The notes: generated by a model not told the origin, from the letters alone. DNA of 64,000 bases from Ascaphus truei (GCA_036426205.1 CM071573.1:71425240-71489239), one strand, 5' to 3'; positions 1 to 10,994 are shown, counted from the first letter of the stretch. Program-made: numbers and translations.

Positions 1-811
1 CTGGAGAAGGCTTTATTGCCATTCATTCTTCTCCAGTACACGGAAGACGGCTTTACAGCTTACGTGTGTAGTGGCCTGCACCTGTATTCTTTCCCAATCC
101 CTTCAAAACAATGTGCACTGGACGAGTCACTGTGTGCTTGGTAGACTACTAGAGTGCCCTCTACTGTATACAAATGGTTATTTCATTCGGTCTGTTTTAC
201 TGGGAGCTAAGAAAATAATCCAGTGATTGGATGTTCTTAATAATTTCAGCGTATATCTTAAAAATACTGTTTTCAGCCTTTAAATGACAAACAATTGCGA
301 TTTAAATCTGCAATATTCATGAGTACGAAATCTCTGTTCCTCAACGTTATTAATAATACGGAAATGATAGCCAGTCCCAAGCTTCTCCAATACTGCACCA
401 ATAAAAAAAAATCTAATTCACTACAAGGGGTTAAAATGAAACATGCCCAAATACTAAAAAAAAAAAAAAGTCTGCATACAAATGTCCTTTTTTTTTTTTA
501 CCCCAGGGAGACCTTTACAAATAATAAATAACATATGTGTCTGTTAACTTGACAAATGTATAGAGGAATAGAATGCACAACGATATAAAATCCTGCAGGG
601 GACTCATCATTCATCGGAATGTACCAGCATCTTATCAACTATGCAAATGGGGGAAATACATGGGAAGAGTATGTAATTAAATAATGCACTGATGTCTGGA
701 AGGAAACATGTGCCAACGGTTTGGCCATTTCTGTTGCAGTTTGAAGCAGGCCTTGACATGTAACCCAATGCTGCCTAGTGTGAGTTCCACCGATGGAATT
801 GTATTGTATTG
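1..811. other. SLC29A3: SLC29A3 intron or distal sequence, no recognised feature
   Basis: AT-rich sequence with A and T homopolymers at 458-470 and 489-499. No exon of SLC29A3 or other gene is recognised on either strand. A TTGTA pentamer run (798-822) leads into the next repeat. Confidence 0.6.
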
Positions 812-1140
812 TATTGTATTGTATGTCTTTATTTATATAGCCCCATAAATGTACATAGCGCTTCACAGTAGTAATACATATCATATAAATAACAGATAAT
901 ATAAATAACAGATCATGGGAATAAGTGCTTCAGACATACTGTAAAAGTAACATTAAGGAAGAGGAGTCCCTGCTCCGAGGAGCTTACAATCTAATTGGTA
1001 GGTAGGGAGAACGTACAGAGACAGTAGGAGGGAATTCTAGTAAGTGCGTCTGCAGGGGGCCAAGCTTTATGTATCATGTGTCCATGATTATCCAGTGCTA
1101 TTCATATGCTTCTTTAAGCAGATATGTCTTAAGGTGAGTC
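812..1140 (-). repeat. Dispersed retroposon 3' part (GCGCTATATAAATA family)
   Basis: The reverse strand carries the dispersed tail attgtaagctcc ... gcgct...tataaataaa. Related copies are at 18781-18952 and 24655-24945 on the same strand, and the same tail ends the plus-strand L2-like fragments near 14650, 16735 and 50645. The tail is shared by several retroposons, so this copy could be a SINE or a truncated LINE. Confidence 0.6.
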
Positions 1141-1169
1141 TTAAAGGTGGATAGGTGGATGGTACACAA

Positions 1170-1299
1170 GGGGGTTATACATTAAAGTGCGATAGTCTGA
1201 CCAGGACATTATCTCATGGAAACTCCCATTGAAGTTCATGGGAATGTCACTACAATAGTTACCCTGATAAGCACTATCGTACTTTAATGAATAACCCCC
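1170..1299. mobile_element. Short MITE, GGGGGTTATNCATTAAAGT ends
   Basis: A 130-bp element with terminal inverted repeats: gggggttatacattaaagtg on the left and the complementary tactttaatgaataaccccc on the right, followed inward by gcgatag/ctatcg. A related copy lies at 51339-51422. No coding capacity. The superfamily is not assigned. Confidence 0.75.
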
Positions 1300-1515
1300 A
1301 AGGTTTTCTGATGTACTGCCACCCTCCTGTAGCATTTTCAATGATGATTGCTGTGTGAGAAAGAATGACAGGAAAAAGCTGAAAACAATATTTACAAGAT
1401 ATCTTTTTGAGTTAAGGTTAAAATCTCACTATCCTATACACATAGATACAATGACTGCTATAAATAGTGGTGCTGGCATCATTCTTTTGTTATATTGGTA
1501 TAACCAGGCATTAAA

Positions 1516-1660
1516 AAAGTTATGGTGGGTAAAAAATAAAAAATAAAAAAAGTGACAAAAACCCTCCACTGTACAATATAAAGTAAATTAAAATACGACT
1601 TGTGGTGCATTTGCATGTCTCAGAGAGGTCTGCAATCCTGTCTTTCCCCATTTCAATCTG
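1516..1660 (+). repeat. Dispersed repeat (aaccctccac / catttgcatgtct family)
   Basis: Contains gtgacaaaaaccctccac and ttgcatgtctcagagaggtc. Related copies occur at 5553-5690 and 15158-15230. Family not assigned. Confidence 0.5.
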
Positions 1661-1960
1661 AACCCCTTCAGTCTACATCTGCTCCCCTCTGTACAGAACC
1701 ACCGTGCTAAGGGTTAATATCTGCATTTGCTTACTGCTGTGTGTTTCTTCAGCCCCACCCTCTGAAATGTTAATGACCCAGGAGGACAAAAGACTTTGAA
1801 ACCACAGCTGCATTCAATCTGAAACCCTTCAGTCTACACCTGCGTCGCCCGAAAGGCGGACAGCCTTTGGCGCAGCCGAAGGGTGTGAGCCGTTTGCTCC
1901 AGTTCACTGATGTTTGGTGATGTTAAAGCTGCTCTATTTCAATCTGAAACCCGGTACTAA
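1640..1960 (+). repeat. Diverged direct repeats with embedded GC-rich patch
   Basis: The motif tttcaatctgaaccccttca recurs at about 1651, 1811 and 1936 with small changes. A GC-rich patch, gcgtcgcccgaaaggcggac and onward to about 1890, sits in the second copy. The origin of the patch is not recognised. Confidence 0.45.
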
Positions 1961-2130
1961 TTTTTAAACTCTGTCTGTGAAATGTATGTGAATTGACTGT
2001 ATCACCTCTGTTCATTTAATGTAACCATGTATTGTTATCATAACTCTATGCCAAGGACATACTTGAAAACGAGAGGTAACTCTCAATGTCTTACCTCCTG
2101 GTAAAACATTTTATAAATAAATAAATGATC
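1960..2130 (+). repeat. Retroposon 3' tail ending (ATAA)n
   Basis: Ends cctggtaaaacattttataa followed by ataaataaatga, the form of a non-LTR retroposon tail. The text gacatacttgaaaacgagag is one I recall as widespread in frog repeats. No coding part remains. Confidence 0.45.
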
Positions 2131-2429
2131 GCTTCTCAAACTGTGCTTCCAGGGATTCTGGGTAATGACATGCAAATGAGCATAGTGTGTAACTCTTTAC
2201 TTCTCATCCATTTTAACTTAGATCCCTATAAGCGTATGCCTGCTGTATTATATTGGTGCAAAATTTGAGAACCACTGAAGTATATTACTAGTCAGCAGAG
2301 TTGTGCTTTAGGCATCAGCAAACCAAACAAATACTCAGGGCTCCCAGGAAGCTGAATGGATCTTGGCTGACAAAGCTCTTATTATTATAACATTATATTT
2401 ACCGTATTTCATCATAAATGATGGTCCAA

Positions 2430-2919
2430 GCAATTGGAGACCCCAGTGTGACGATTCAGGGGATTCCTTCCCCTTCTTTTCCCTCTGTCCCATTTCCTGC
2501 CAAACCCTCTACCCTTTCCCACTCCTGTCCCGTTCCGTCTATCTCTCTCCCATTATCTCAGCGCATGCCCCGCAGGTCTCGCGCGCCCGCGCGGTCCCCG
2601 AGCCCCTGCAGTGACGCACCCCGTTCCCTGACTCCTCCTGTGCCCGCGGCCAGCCCCTTACCTCCCATGGCTGATCCAGCCACTTCTCTGCCTTCCTCCA
2701 GCGGGGTGCCCGCGGCGCAGCGCTCCGCGCGTCTGGTGACGCGGCCTGTGTGCGCGGCCCCTCAGTTCACGGAAGGCGCGCGCACACGCTCCTCCTCAGG
2801 GCTCTGTCGCCCTTCTGCCCCCCCCCTCTCAGTCCCTGCGGTCCATCTCTCTGTCACAGCCTGTGCACGAGCACCCTCAATTTACAGAGGGTGCACGCAC
2901 ACGCTCCTCTTACCTAGCC
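2430..2919 (+). repeat. GC-rich segment with internal duplication, LTR-associated
   Basis: C-rich, CpG-rich sequence immediately before a solo LTR. Two diverged copies of a roughly 38-bp unit (ttcacggaaggcgcgcgcac near 2766 and tttacagagggtgcacgcac near 2880) lie about 115 bp apart. ORFs here are compositional, with Pro/Ser/Arg-rich translation and no recognisable domain. It may be an additional part of the retroelement LTR. Confidence 0.4.
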
Positions 2920-3518
2920 TGTCACGATCCTGACTCCTCCTCCCAATCCCTACAGGTCACTCCCCTTCTGTCTCCTCCTCTTCTCTCCCTGACCTATCTC
3001 TGTTGTCTCCCACTTCTCTCTCTGCTCCTCCCCTCTCTCCTATTGGTGTGTCTCCCTTTATAATCCCTGTCTGTCCACTTCTTCCTCTCTCTGCATAGTT
3101 CCTGTTTCCCTGTGTGCTGACCTATGCTGTGCTCCCTCTGTGTCTCTGCTGTATCCTGCTCCTGTGTTTACCTTGGATTCCCCTGGTTTATGACCCCTGC
3201 TTGTCCTGGACTACTCAGCTCTCTGGTATCCCTTTGAACCCTGCTTGAACTCTACCTCGCTTACCTCTGGCATCCTTGGACCTGGCTTTGTACCCTGACG
3301 ACTCTACCCTCTGGACCCCTGGACATTGGCACACGGACACGACCATTCTTACTCTTATACCAACTGGCGTTGCAAGTATAACTAACAACTCTCTCTACAG
3401 GCTCAGCAACGCTATACCACACTCCGGGCTCGCTCCCACTGCTGTGGGTGTGTGTTGTAATACCGTTCCCACCTCGGTACTGGGGTCTTGCCAGGTCTGC
3501 GGGCATACAGGCGTGACA
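2920..3518 (+). mobile_element. Probable solo LTR of a Ty3/Gypsy-type retrotransposon
   Basis: A segment bounded by TGTCACGATCC and GGCGTGACA (TG...CA with longer inverted termini TGTCACG/CGTGACA), about 599 bp, pyrimidine-rich. It has a TATA-like tttataat near 3057 and no following coding region. This is the typical form of a chromovirus solo LTR. A clear target-site duplication was not seen. Confidence 0.55.
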
Positions 3519-4752
3519 CCCAGAAACATCAAAGGGGTTAATGCCTAGTTACAGTCTCTCAGAGGAGGAAGCTTTCAAGCATATAATGACCATGTTGCCC
3601 CAGATAGGAAAGGAAAACGTGTTGTGCGAGAGCTCTGACCAACTTCCATGGGCAGTTTTACTTCCTCAGAAACTAGTAGAAACCTTTGCTAATTTATCAA
3701 GAGAAAGGAAAACCCAACCGCTGACAAGTCACCCACCACGTGCAAAAGAAAGAGACGCCCTGGTTAACCAAGAGTACAGTGCTGCTAACACTGAATAAAA
3801 AGCAAACGAACGGCACTCCACGGGACTTGTGCAAAAATCAAAACTGACGTATAATTAAACCTCATTTTTTATTTTTGCACGAGTTTCCTGGGGTGACCTT
3901 TTTTTTGAGGTGTTTTGCAATACTACTCCTTCTACCAGTGGAGATTGGAGCACCCGTGGTAGATAAGCTAAGAATTTGTTAGTGCGCCTGATAACATCAT
4001 TAGCCAATAAGTCAGGACATGGGGGCTGGGTCTAGGGGTGCATGGGGTGCTATAGGTTTATAAATGTTTACATTATGGTAATGTATGTTGCTGATTTTGT
4101 ACAGTATGTACAGAACCCCCACCCCAAAAAATTGTTTGCACTCGTGGAACAGAATAATCCCATATAGTTGACCTCACCTAACTATCAAATTATCAAGGGT
4201 ATTATAGAATTCTCGGCACAGGGTATATGCGTCAGTAACTGCTTGGAAGTAAGAATAGCCTCTAACAGATTATTATATCAATTAATGGTTATTATATCAA
4301 TTAATGGTTATTATATCAATTAATGGTATTTTGTGACAGTCACTAACGGCTGGAAAGCGCAAATAGGATGTTTTAATTGTAATACTATTGAGTAACATAT
4401 CAGTTTCCGAGGAGATTGATACTCTCATTGGACTCAGAATCGCTAAACAATTTCTCGTGCATTTTCCAAGAATATTGTACATAAATAAACACAGAGTCAG
4501 CATAATTACCATGGCGACCTGGAATCTTGATTGCTATGTGGGAGCTGGGATGGCGATGAGTGACTCATATGCAACGGTTATCCCAGTAACTAGGGAGCTA
4601 ACACTTCCTCCCTATTACATGAGGAAATTGGCAGTAACCACCGCTGTTCCCATAAACCCATAGCCCCGTCACCTTTGCTAAATGAGTCTTATTATGTAAA
4701 ATATCTAGGTATGTCTGCAGTTTACAGCAGGGATGGAGGGCAGTGGAGGCGA
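3519..4752. other. Intronic sequence; small 19-bp triplication
   Basis: No gene recognised. A 19-bp unit (ttattatatcaattaatgg) is repeated three times in tandem at about 4270-4326. Confidence 0.5.
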
Positions 4753-4934
4753 TCAGAAGAAGATCAGAAGAATGTATATTTCTCTAGGCTTGGTCCAACT
4801 TCACAGATATAGGGACCAGGCAGTGCCATCCACTTACATCTACTCAGAAGAAGATCAGAAGAATGTATATTTCTCTAGGCTTGGTCCAACTTCACAGATA
4901 TAGGGACCAGGCAGTGCCATCCACTTACATCTAC
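4753..4934 (+). repeat. Exact 91-bp tandem duplication
   Basis: Bases 4753-4843 recur at 4844-4934 with no difference that I can see. The unit starts tcagaagaagatcagaagaa and ends cttacatctact. A 10-bp partial repeat (gatcagaaga) at the left junction suggests slippage or microhomology-mediated duplication. Confidence 0.85.
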
Positions 4935-5272
4935 TATTGGTACTATAGCTACTTCAGGTTATTAATAGGCTAATTAAATCAACTCAACAAAGTCTAGTGT
5001 GGATCATTACAAGCAGTACGAAACTGGACTAGTAACTGCTGCTAGTTGGTACACTAGTTTTAGCAAAACAAATCCCCTGAAGATGAAGTGATGCCTGTCT
5101 ATGTTTCCGATAAAGCACAGTTTACAGGCCCATCGAGTCTCATGCACTTCAATGGAGAACTTCCTCATTGGAAGATAGTCTCACTAATTTATAGTCTCAG
5201 TCTAATACACTTCAATAAAGTCTCACTGAGGTTAAAATGTTCCCATTAGCATGTGTGCTTTAAGTCCAGAAC

Positions 5273-5371
5273 ACTGAAAGCATTGGCGCCCTTAAACGAC
5301 TGAGCCACCCGTTCTGAAGCAAGGATATCCTTCAAACCTGACCTGTCGGTGGCCCTTGCCCTTGCCCTTGC
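5273..5371 (-). mobile_element. Fragment of the hAT-like MITE family A
   Basis: Contains gactgagccaccc...gaagcaaggatatcc and gacctgtcggtggccctt, the internal text of the better preserved copies at 11438, 13550, 20081 and 41032. Termini are missing. Confidence 0.6.
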
Positions 5372-5515
5372 CACAGTTTTAAGATGGCCGTCAATTGTTT
5401 CTTCTCCTTCTTGTGAAGGATTTACTTTTATTTCACACCTAAGCAAAATTCAGCAGTTACTGTGGCAGCAGAAACTAGTGGCTGAATATACAGACAGCTA
5501 AAACCATTGGTGTAA

Positions 5516-5760
5516 ACACAGAAACAGTGAAGACATATATATATATACTTAGTTAAGTTATGGTGAGTAAAAAAAAAGTGACAAAAACCCTCCACAGCAA
5601 AGCATATAGCAAATGGAAATATAACTGTATGCTCATTTGCATGGTTGCCGACCTGCCTAAGACATGCAAATGAGCATACAGTACAAATATATATATATAT
5701 ATATACATATACCTATGTATATCTATATCTATATATATGTGTGTGTCTGATTCGAGTCTG
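5516..5760. repeat. AT/GT microsatellites around an octamer palindrome
   Basis: (AT)n runs at 5536-5549, 5686-5705 and 5718-5742 flank a dispersed repeat copy (5553-5690). A 20-bp perfect inverted repeat (5624-5643 with 5663-5682) carries ATGCAAAT or its complement in each arm. Confidence 0.7.
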
Positions 5761-5811
5761 ACAGTGGCATTACATCGAGGGCGAACATAGGCAGTGTTAG
5801 CACCACATTAC

Positions 5812-6038
5812 CTGAAATTAAAGCCTGTGAGTGTTTCATAGGAAACCGTCCCGTCACGCCGAAGACGCTGGCAGTGAGAATGTTTGACGCTCCGCTGAGA
5901 ATAGCGATACATACTAAAGTCAAGGCAAAGAATTCCTTTGTCCATGAAGACGTGTCTATTTTCACCAGCACTGTGAGCAGGACGAAGACAAGCAGCATGA
6001 CAACTAATGAGGAGAGTACACGGACGTTTGATGAAACC
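5812..6038 (-). CDS. SLC29A3: SLC29A3 exon 4: transmembrane helices 3-4 region
   Basis: A 227-base exon, acceptor caccctcag (6039-6040) and donor TTTCAG|gtaatg (5811). Its first G completes the AGG arginine begun by exon 3, then V-S-S-N-V-R-V-L follows. Recognisable ENT3 segments are LVKIDTSSWTKEFFALTLVC, ILSGAS and FPMKHSQALIS. The exon ends one base into the glycine codon of the conserved QALISG stretch. With the preceding exons this brings the coding sequence to c.604. A reverse-oriented CR1 tail ends about 27 bases upstream of the acceptor. The next exon (c.605 on) was not found to the left in this window. Confidence 0.95.
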
Positions 6039-6064
6039 CTGAGGGTGACAGGAGGAAACGCAGA

Positions 6065-6700
6065 TGTTACACAGTTACACAGATGTACTTACACAGTTGA
6101 TGAGGTTGAAAAAAAAAAAAGACATCCATGAAGTTCAACCTATACTACATTTAGTAATTGTAGAAGATAGGCCTCCCTGGCACTGGTCCTCAATATCAAG
6201 TGCAACATGCAATATTTTTCCATATATTGCATGTTGCACTTGATATTGCGGACCAGCGCCAGGGAGGCCTATCTTCTACAATTACTATCAGAAAGGATCT
6301 GGGCAATCTATGAGACCTCCAGGCTGCAGGACTTCCTAAGCAGAGGAGGCTGTGATTATTTTATATGTCACTAATATTTGGAGTTTCTAATCTATCTCAG
6401 GGACCTCCCTTGGTTTAGATCACAGTCATTATGCTACACATTATTGTCACTGTGGGTAGAGCACTGAGGTTGTGTGATATCCTGCTATGCTACATTTAGA
6501 CGACAGATACTTATCCTATATTTCTATTTACAGTATTTTGGTCTAGAGAAAGGCAAACAAAACCCCCCCAGTGAAACATCGTCCAATTCTGTCTCATAAG
6601 GGGAAAATTAAATTCCTTCCTGACTTCACTGTGTTTGATAAAGTGGAGTAACCTAGAAACTGGATGGCAAAGCTAGTTGTAAAACATGTATTATCATGAT
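6065..6700 (-). mobile_element. CR1-like LINE 3' end, antisense, interrupted by a hairpin
   Basis: Read on the minus strand it matches the 3' ends of the LINE copies at 11150-11365 and 53340-53555: aaggaatttaattttcccct, ttgtttgcctttctctagac, a stretch where lists of cctatatttc... precede taaatgtag, and finally tcaacctcatcaactgtg. It is 5'-truncated. The 3' terminus points at SLC29A3 exon 4, stopping about 27 bases short of its acceptor. Bases 6152-6287 are a separate hairpin inside it. Confidence 0.7.
6152..6287. repeat. 136-bp hairpin (near-perfect inverted repeat)
   Basis: Left arm tagtaattgtagaagatagg through gcaacatgcaatat, short loop around 6216-6222, right arm complementary back to ctatcttctacaattacta. 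Two or three mismatches over about 64 bp per arm. Confidence 0.85.
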
Positions 6701-7010
6701 GATCACTAGGTAGGTATTAGTGTGGAAGGTATGAAGTTCATTCAACAAAAAGTATTGGGGGGGGGGATGGGGGAAAATAATAATGTACCATATAAATCCA
6801 AACAATTCATATAATACATTGCAAAATGTTTACTCAAAATAATGACCGCAATTTACAGTTCAATATGTTAAGAGGCTTACGCTGAATTGGAAATGTTTTT
6901 AAAGAACGGTGGATAGTGAAGATTTGTCTATATTTTAAAATGTAACAATCATTCCATTTCTAAGGACGACATTTGGTAAGTTTAAACAATATATAGTGGA
7001 AATATCCTTT
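6701..7010. other. SLC29A3: SLC29A3 intron, no recognised feature
   Basis: AT-rich sequence with a short G run at 6759-6766. Nothing else recognised. Confidence 0.5.
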
Positions 7011-7561
7011 TAAAGCAGCAGTCCAAGCTACCGGTTTTTTTTTTTTCATTTATTTTATTGTTTTTCCCTTTAATATGCGCATCAATACAATCCACACAAT
7101 AATAAGTAATTAGCTAAGTTGGCGATCGATCCATTCTCCTGTGATTTATCAATGAAGATTCGGCTCGGGAGTTCACTAAATGGCTGTCAGTGCAGCAGAA
7201 GAGGACCAAAGATGCAAAGTTCTGTGGGGAAGATCATGTGACCAGGCAGTCACTAGATTCAATTGGTGCACTGCTAGAGAGAGAGCAGGGCTCAAAAAGG
7301 GGAGTGCCAGAGCCTGTTTCAGTGACTTTATAAATGGTTGCTATAGCAACAAAAAATGCTTGTTACATTATAATACGTTAAAAATGTCAGTTGTTTTTTT
7401 TTTTTTTTTAATGCTACAAGTATTTTCTCATAATACAGAACTTATTTAAGATACATTTATTTCAGCAGAGGATATCTAATAAATGAATAAAGATCCTTTT
7501 TGTACCATGTTTATTTTGTAGGTGTGAAAAATATGTGCCCCTAACATGAACTGCTGCTTTA
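7011..7561. mobile_element. MITE-like element with TAAAGCAGCAG ends
   Basis: About 550 bp bounded by taaagcagcagt (left) and actgctgcttta-type sequence (right). No coding sequence recognised. Its internal text aatgctacaagtattttctc recurs exactly at 31682 next to the L1-like poly(A). A more diverged relative, with gatcgatcggcgaagat-type text, lies at 41850-42270. Confidence 0.6.
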
Positions 7562-8225
7562 CCAAGATGACATCATTACTATTTGTTTTTTTTCCCCTGT
7601 GGGGTGAATATCTAATTTCAGCCTAAACAGGATATACACTAGTGACAGGCGAATGATGCAGCAACAACAATGGTAATAGTCTCAGCTCAGGAGAATTCAG
7701 ATACAGGTCTGAGAGCATTGGGAGATAATTAGCTGCCTGCATGGGCAGGATGCTAATAGATCTATAGTATACTCTTATCAGCCACTGCAGATGTGACAAT
7801 ATTACGAAAAAGTGTAAATAGGAAAATGAACCGTGTAAACCATAAAGATGTGACGGTGTAGAACTCGGAGATAAACATCTTAGTTATTTTGTCTTCCTTG
7901 GTCTCAGTTGCAAACTCATTATTGTAAGCGATAATTGTACGTGACACTGATACTCATAATTTACTTACACAATTACTATGCTCACGCTGTACGGCCCCTG
8001 TACAAGGCTCTTTTTAGGAAAGGGCTGTAGTGTGAAACACAGGTGAATAGTGATACACATCAGGGTTTGGCTGCAGGCACTCAAAGAAAATTAAGTGCAT
8101 TTAGAATAGCAATAAACAGCAGAAAGTGTAGGTAAGTAATACTATGTTTGTTTCATGTGCATGTCTCCTGACTCTTTAATAAGTATAATTTCCCGTACTG
8201 CTTATGTTTCTATTGGTTACTCTTT

Positions 8226-8696
8226 AGGGCCTCATGCAGAGAGCAGCGCTATGAACAATCTCGCCATTTTCCGACAAAAATCGCGCTAAAACAGGCGAAA
8301 ATGGCGAGTTTGGGAAAAAGCGCCATTTTTTTTTTCGTTTTGAAAATCTCGCCGCGCGGCTGGCGAGAACCTACATCTCGCCAGTTTTAAAACTCTCCTA
8401 ATGCAGAGAGCCGCGATCGCCATCTAGTGGCTGTTCGCGGCAAAAAAATGGCGCGATTTTCTACATTTTTCCTCTCCACCAAGCAGCTGGCGCTCCGCGG
8501 CCGGTGGAGGGGGAAAAAAAAAAAGCGATTTTTTTCCCCACTAGTTTCAACAGCGCTTATAGCGCTGTTGAAACTCTCCATATGCAGAAATGCAGTTTTC
8601 TGCCCTTTCTGCATATGGAGATAAAAACTCTCCAAAAAAGCTAAAATTTTTCCCCCTCTCCAATTCTAAATAGCGCTGCTCTCTGCATGAGGCCCT
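8226..8696. mobile_element. 471-bp MITE made of nested inverted repeats
   Basis: Termini agggcctcatgcagagagca and its complement at 8672-8696 (about 25 bp, near perfect, through gcgct). Inside lie further palindromes: tttcaacagcgct/agcgctgttgaaa (8545-8574) and ctccatatgcagaaa/tttctgcatatggag (8575-8622). It is CpG-rich compared with its surroundings. No ORF of interest. Harbinger-like by general form only. Confidence 0.8.
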
Positions 8697-9523
8697 TTAA
8701 TCACTATCACCATATCACATTGTATGTTTCCACTTAATTTGTACATTTTATAACGTTCATATGTTTTATCCATTTGTAAACGAAAGGTGATCTCACGGAT
8801 GACAGTGCTTACAAGTGGGAGTTCAGTCATTCAGGTTCCCAGCGTGAATCCTCAGAAATCCGAAACATTTAGTCAAATGACGTCTCACATAACTCCCTAT
8901 GCTCTGGAAGTATGGGGTGCACATCTGGTATCCCACGCGTGACCAGTGTTATACCCAGAGCTGCTCATTTGTACATGCCAGGAAGCATGCCCCAAGCATT
9001 TTGTGTGTACAATAATCAGCTACAACCTTAACTGAGGGGGTAAAAGAAAAGATGCAAAACTCACAGCATGGCCATGGAAACACTATCAACCAGTAATACA
9101 TTGGGATGATGTTTTTGCTGGGAAAAATGTTAAAGATAAATGGGCAGTCTTTAAAACATTATTAGAAAAGCACACTCATCAGTTTATACCCTTGGGTAAT
9201 AAGTATAAAAGAAATAAACAGGTAAGGGAGGAAATGGAAAAGAAGAGGAAGGCGTTTTATATTCTTTAAGTCAGAAGGGACGGACGCATCGTATCAGAAT
9301 TATAAGGAATGTAACAAAAATTGCAAAGGGACAATCAAATTAGCAAAAATGGATAATGAAAAAATGATTGCAATAGAAAGTAAGATCAACCCTAAAAAGT
9401 TCTTTAAGTACCTTAATATAAAAAAAATGAGAAAAGAAAATATAGGACCCTTTCAGTGTTAGATAGGCAGGCAAATGATTTGAGATAAGGAAAAAGCAGA
9501 GGTTTTAAACATTCTTTGCCTCT

Positions 9524-10306
9524 GTGTTTACCAGGGAAGAATCAATTTCAATTGTAGTTCCGCAGGAGGAAGCCAAAACCTCCATATTATTGAACAATTG
9601 GTTAACTGAGGAAGAAGTTCATAGGCAGATTGAAAAAATTAAAGTATATAAGGCACCTGGCCCCGATGGCATACATCCAAGAGTTCTCAAGGAGTTAAGT
9701 TCAGTAATAGCCAAACCATTACATTTCATATTCAAGGACTCCATTTCCACAGGATCAGTACCACAAGATTGGCGTAAAGCAGATGTGGTGCCTATATTTA
9801 AAAAGGGAGCTAGATCACAACCGGGGAATAACAGGCCTGCAAGCCTGACTTCAATAGTTGGGGAACTATTTGAAGGTTTAATACGGGATAATATTCAGGA
9901 ATACCTAATGGAAAACAAAATTATCAGTAATAGTCAGCATGGATTTATGAAGGATGGATCAAGCCAAACTAACCTTATTTGTTTATTTGAAGAGGTAAGT
10001 AGGAATTTAGACCAGGGTAATGCAGTTGATGTGGTCTACATAGATTTTGCAAAGGCTTTTGATACGGTTCCACACAAGAGGTTGGTGTACAAAATAAAGC
10101 AAATTGGACTCAGTAAAAATATATGCACCTGGATTGAAAACTGGTTGAAGGACAGACAACAGAGGATTGTCATAAATGGAACTTTTTCAGGTTGGGCTAA
10201 AGTCATGAATGGAGTACTTCAGGGATCGGTACTGGGACCCCTGCTTTTTAACTTATTTATTAATGACCTTGAGGTTGGCATCGAGAGCAAAGTCTCCCTT
10301 TGCTGA
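9524..10306 (+). pseudogene. LINE reverse transcriptase ORF fragment (broken)
   Basis: A 260-residue open stretch covering the finger and palm blocks of a CR1/L2-type reverse transcriptase. It stops just before the catalytic FADD box, which sits in another frame at about 10300. Motif A is present as YIDFAKAFD. Downstream stops confirm that it is not a functional enzyme. Confidence 0.85.
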
Positions 10307-10484
10307 TGATACTAAATTGTGTAAGGTAGTAGAAGAGCAGGGTGTAATTTCTCTCCAGAAGGACTTGGAGAGACTGTAAACTTGGGCAGGTAAATGGCAG
10401 ATGAGGTTTAATACAGATAAATGTTAGTTTATGCATTTGGGAAACAAGAATAAAGAGGCGACTTACAAATGAAATGGTGATAAA

Positions 10485-10994
10485 TTGGGGGAATCCTTGA
10501 TGGAGAAGGATTTAGGAGTGCTTGTAGACAGCAGGTTTAGCAATAGTGCCCAAAGTCATGCAGTAGCTGCAAAGGCAAACAAGATCTTATCTTGCATTAA
10601 ACAGGCAATGGATGGAAGGGAAGTAAACATAATTATGCCCCTTTACAAAGCATTAGTAAGACCACACCATGAATATGGAGTACAATTTTGGGCACCACTC
10701 CATAGCAAATACATAATGGAACTAGAGAGAGTGCAGATAAGAGCCAGAAAATTAATAAAGGGGATGGACAATCTAATTTATGAGGTGAGGCTAGCTAAAT
10801 TTGATTTATTTACATTAGAAAATAGGCGTGTAAGAGGGGATATGATAACTATATACAAATATATTCGGGGACAGTACAAGGAGCTTTCAAAAGAACTATT
10901 CATCCCAAGGGCAGTACAAAGGACTCGGGGGCATCCCTTTAGGTTGGAGGAAAGGAGATTTCACAGCAACAAAGGAAAGGGTTCTTTACAGTAA
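10485..10994 (+). pseudogene. LINE ORF2 C-terminal fragment
   Basis: A 169-residue frame with EKDLGVLVDSRFSNS, YKALVRPHHEYGVQFWAPLH and MITIYKYIRGQYKEL, the conserved region C-terminal to reverse transcriptase in CR1-like LINEs. A homologous fragment is at 52693-53070. Confidence 0.85.

Noticed and set aside
2418..2933. 171-codon ORF in a GC-rich stretch
   Set aside because: Pro/Ser/Arg-rich translation caused by C-rich composition next to an LTR; overlapping frames are also open.
1..5800. Search for SLC29A3 exons 5 and 6
   Set aside because: No minus-strand stretch resembling the following ENT3 segments was found; they are presumed left of the window.
7762..7947. 61-codon minus-strand ORF between exons 3 and 4
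   Set aside because: Has a hydrophobic look but does not match ENT3. Exon 3 (ends AG) and exon 4 (starts G) join perfectly without it.
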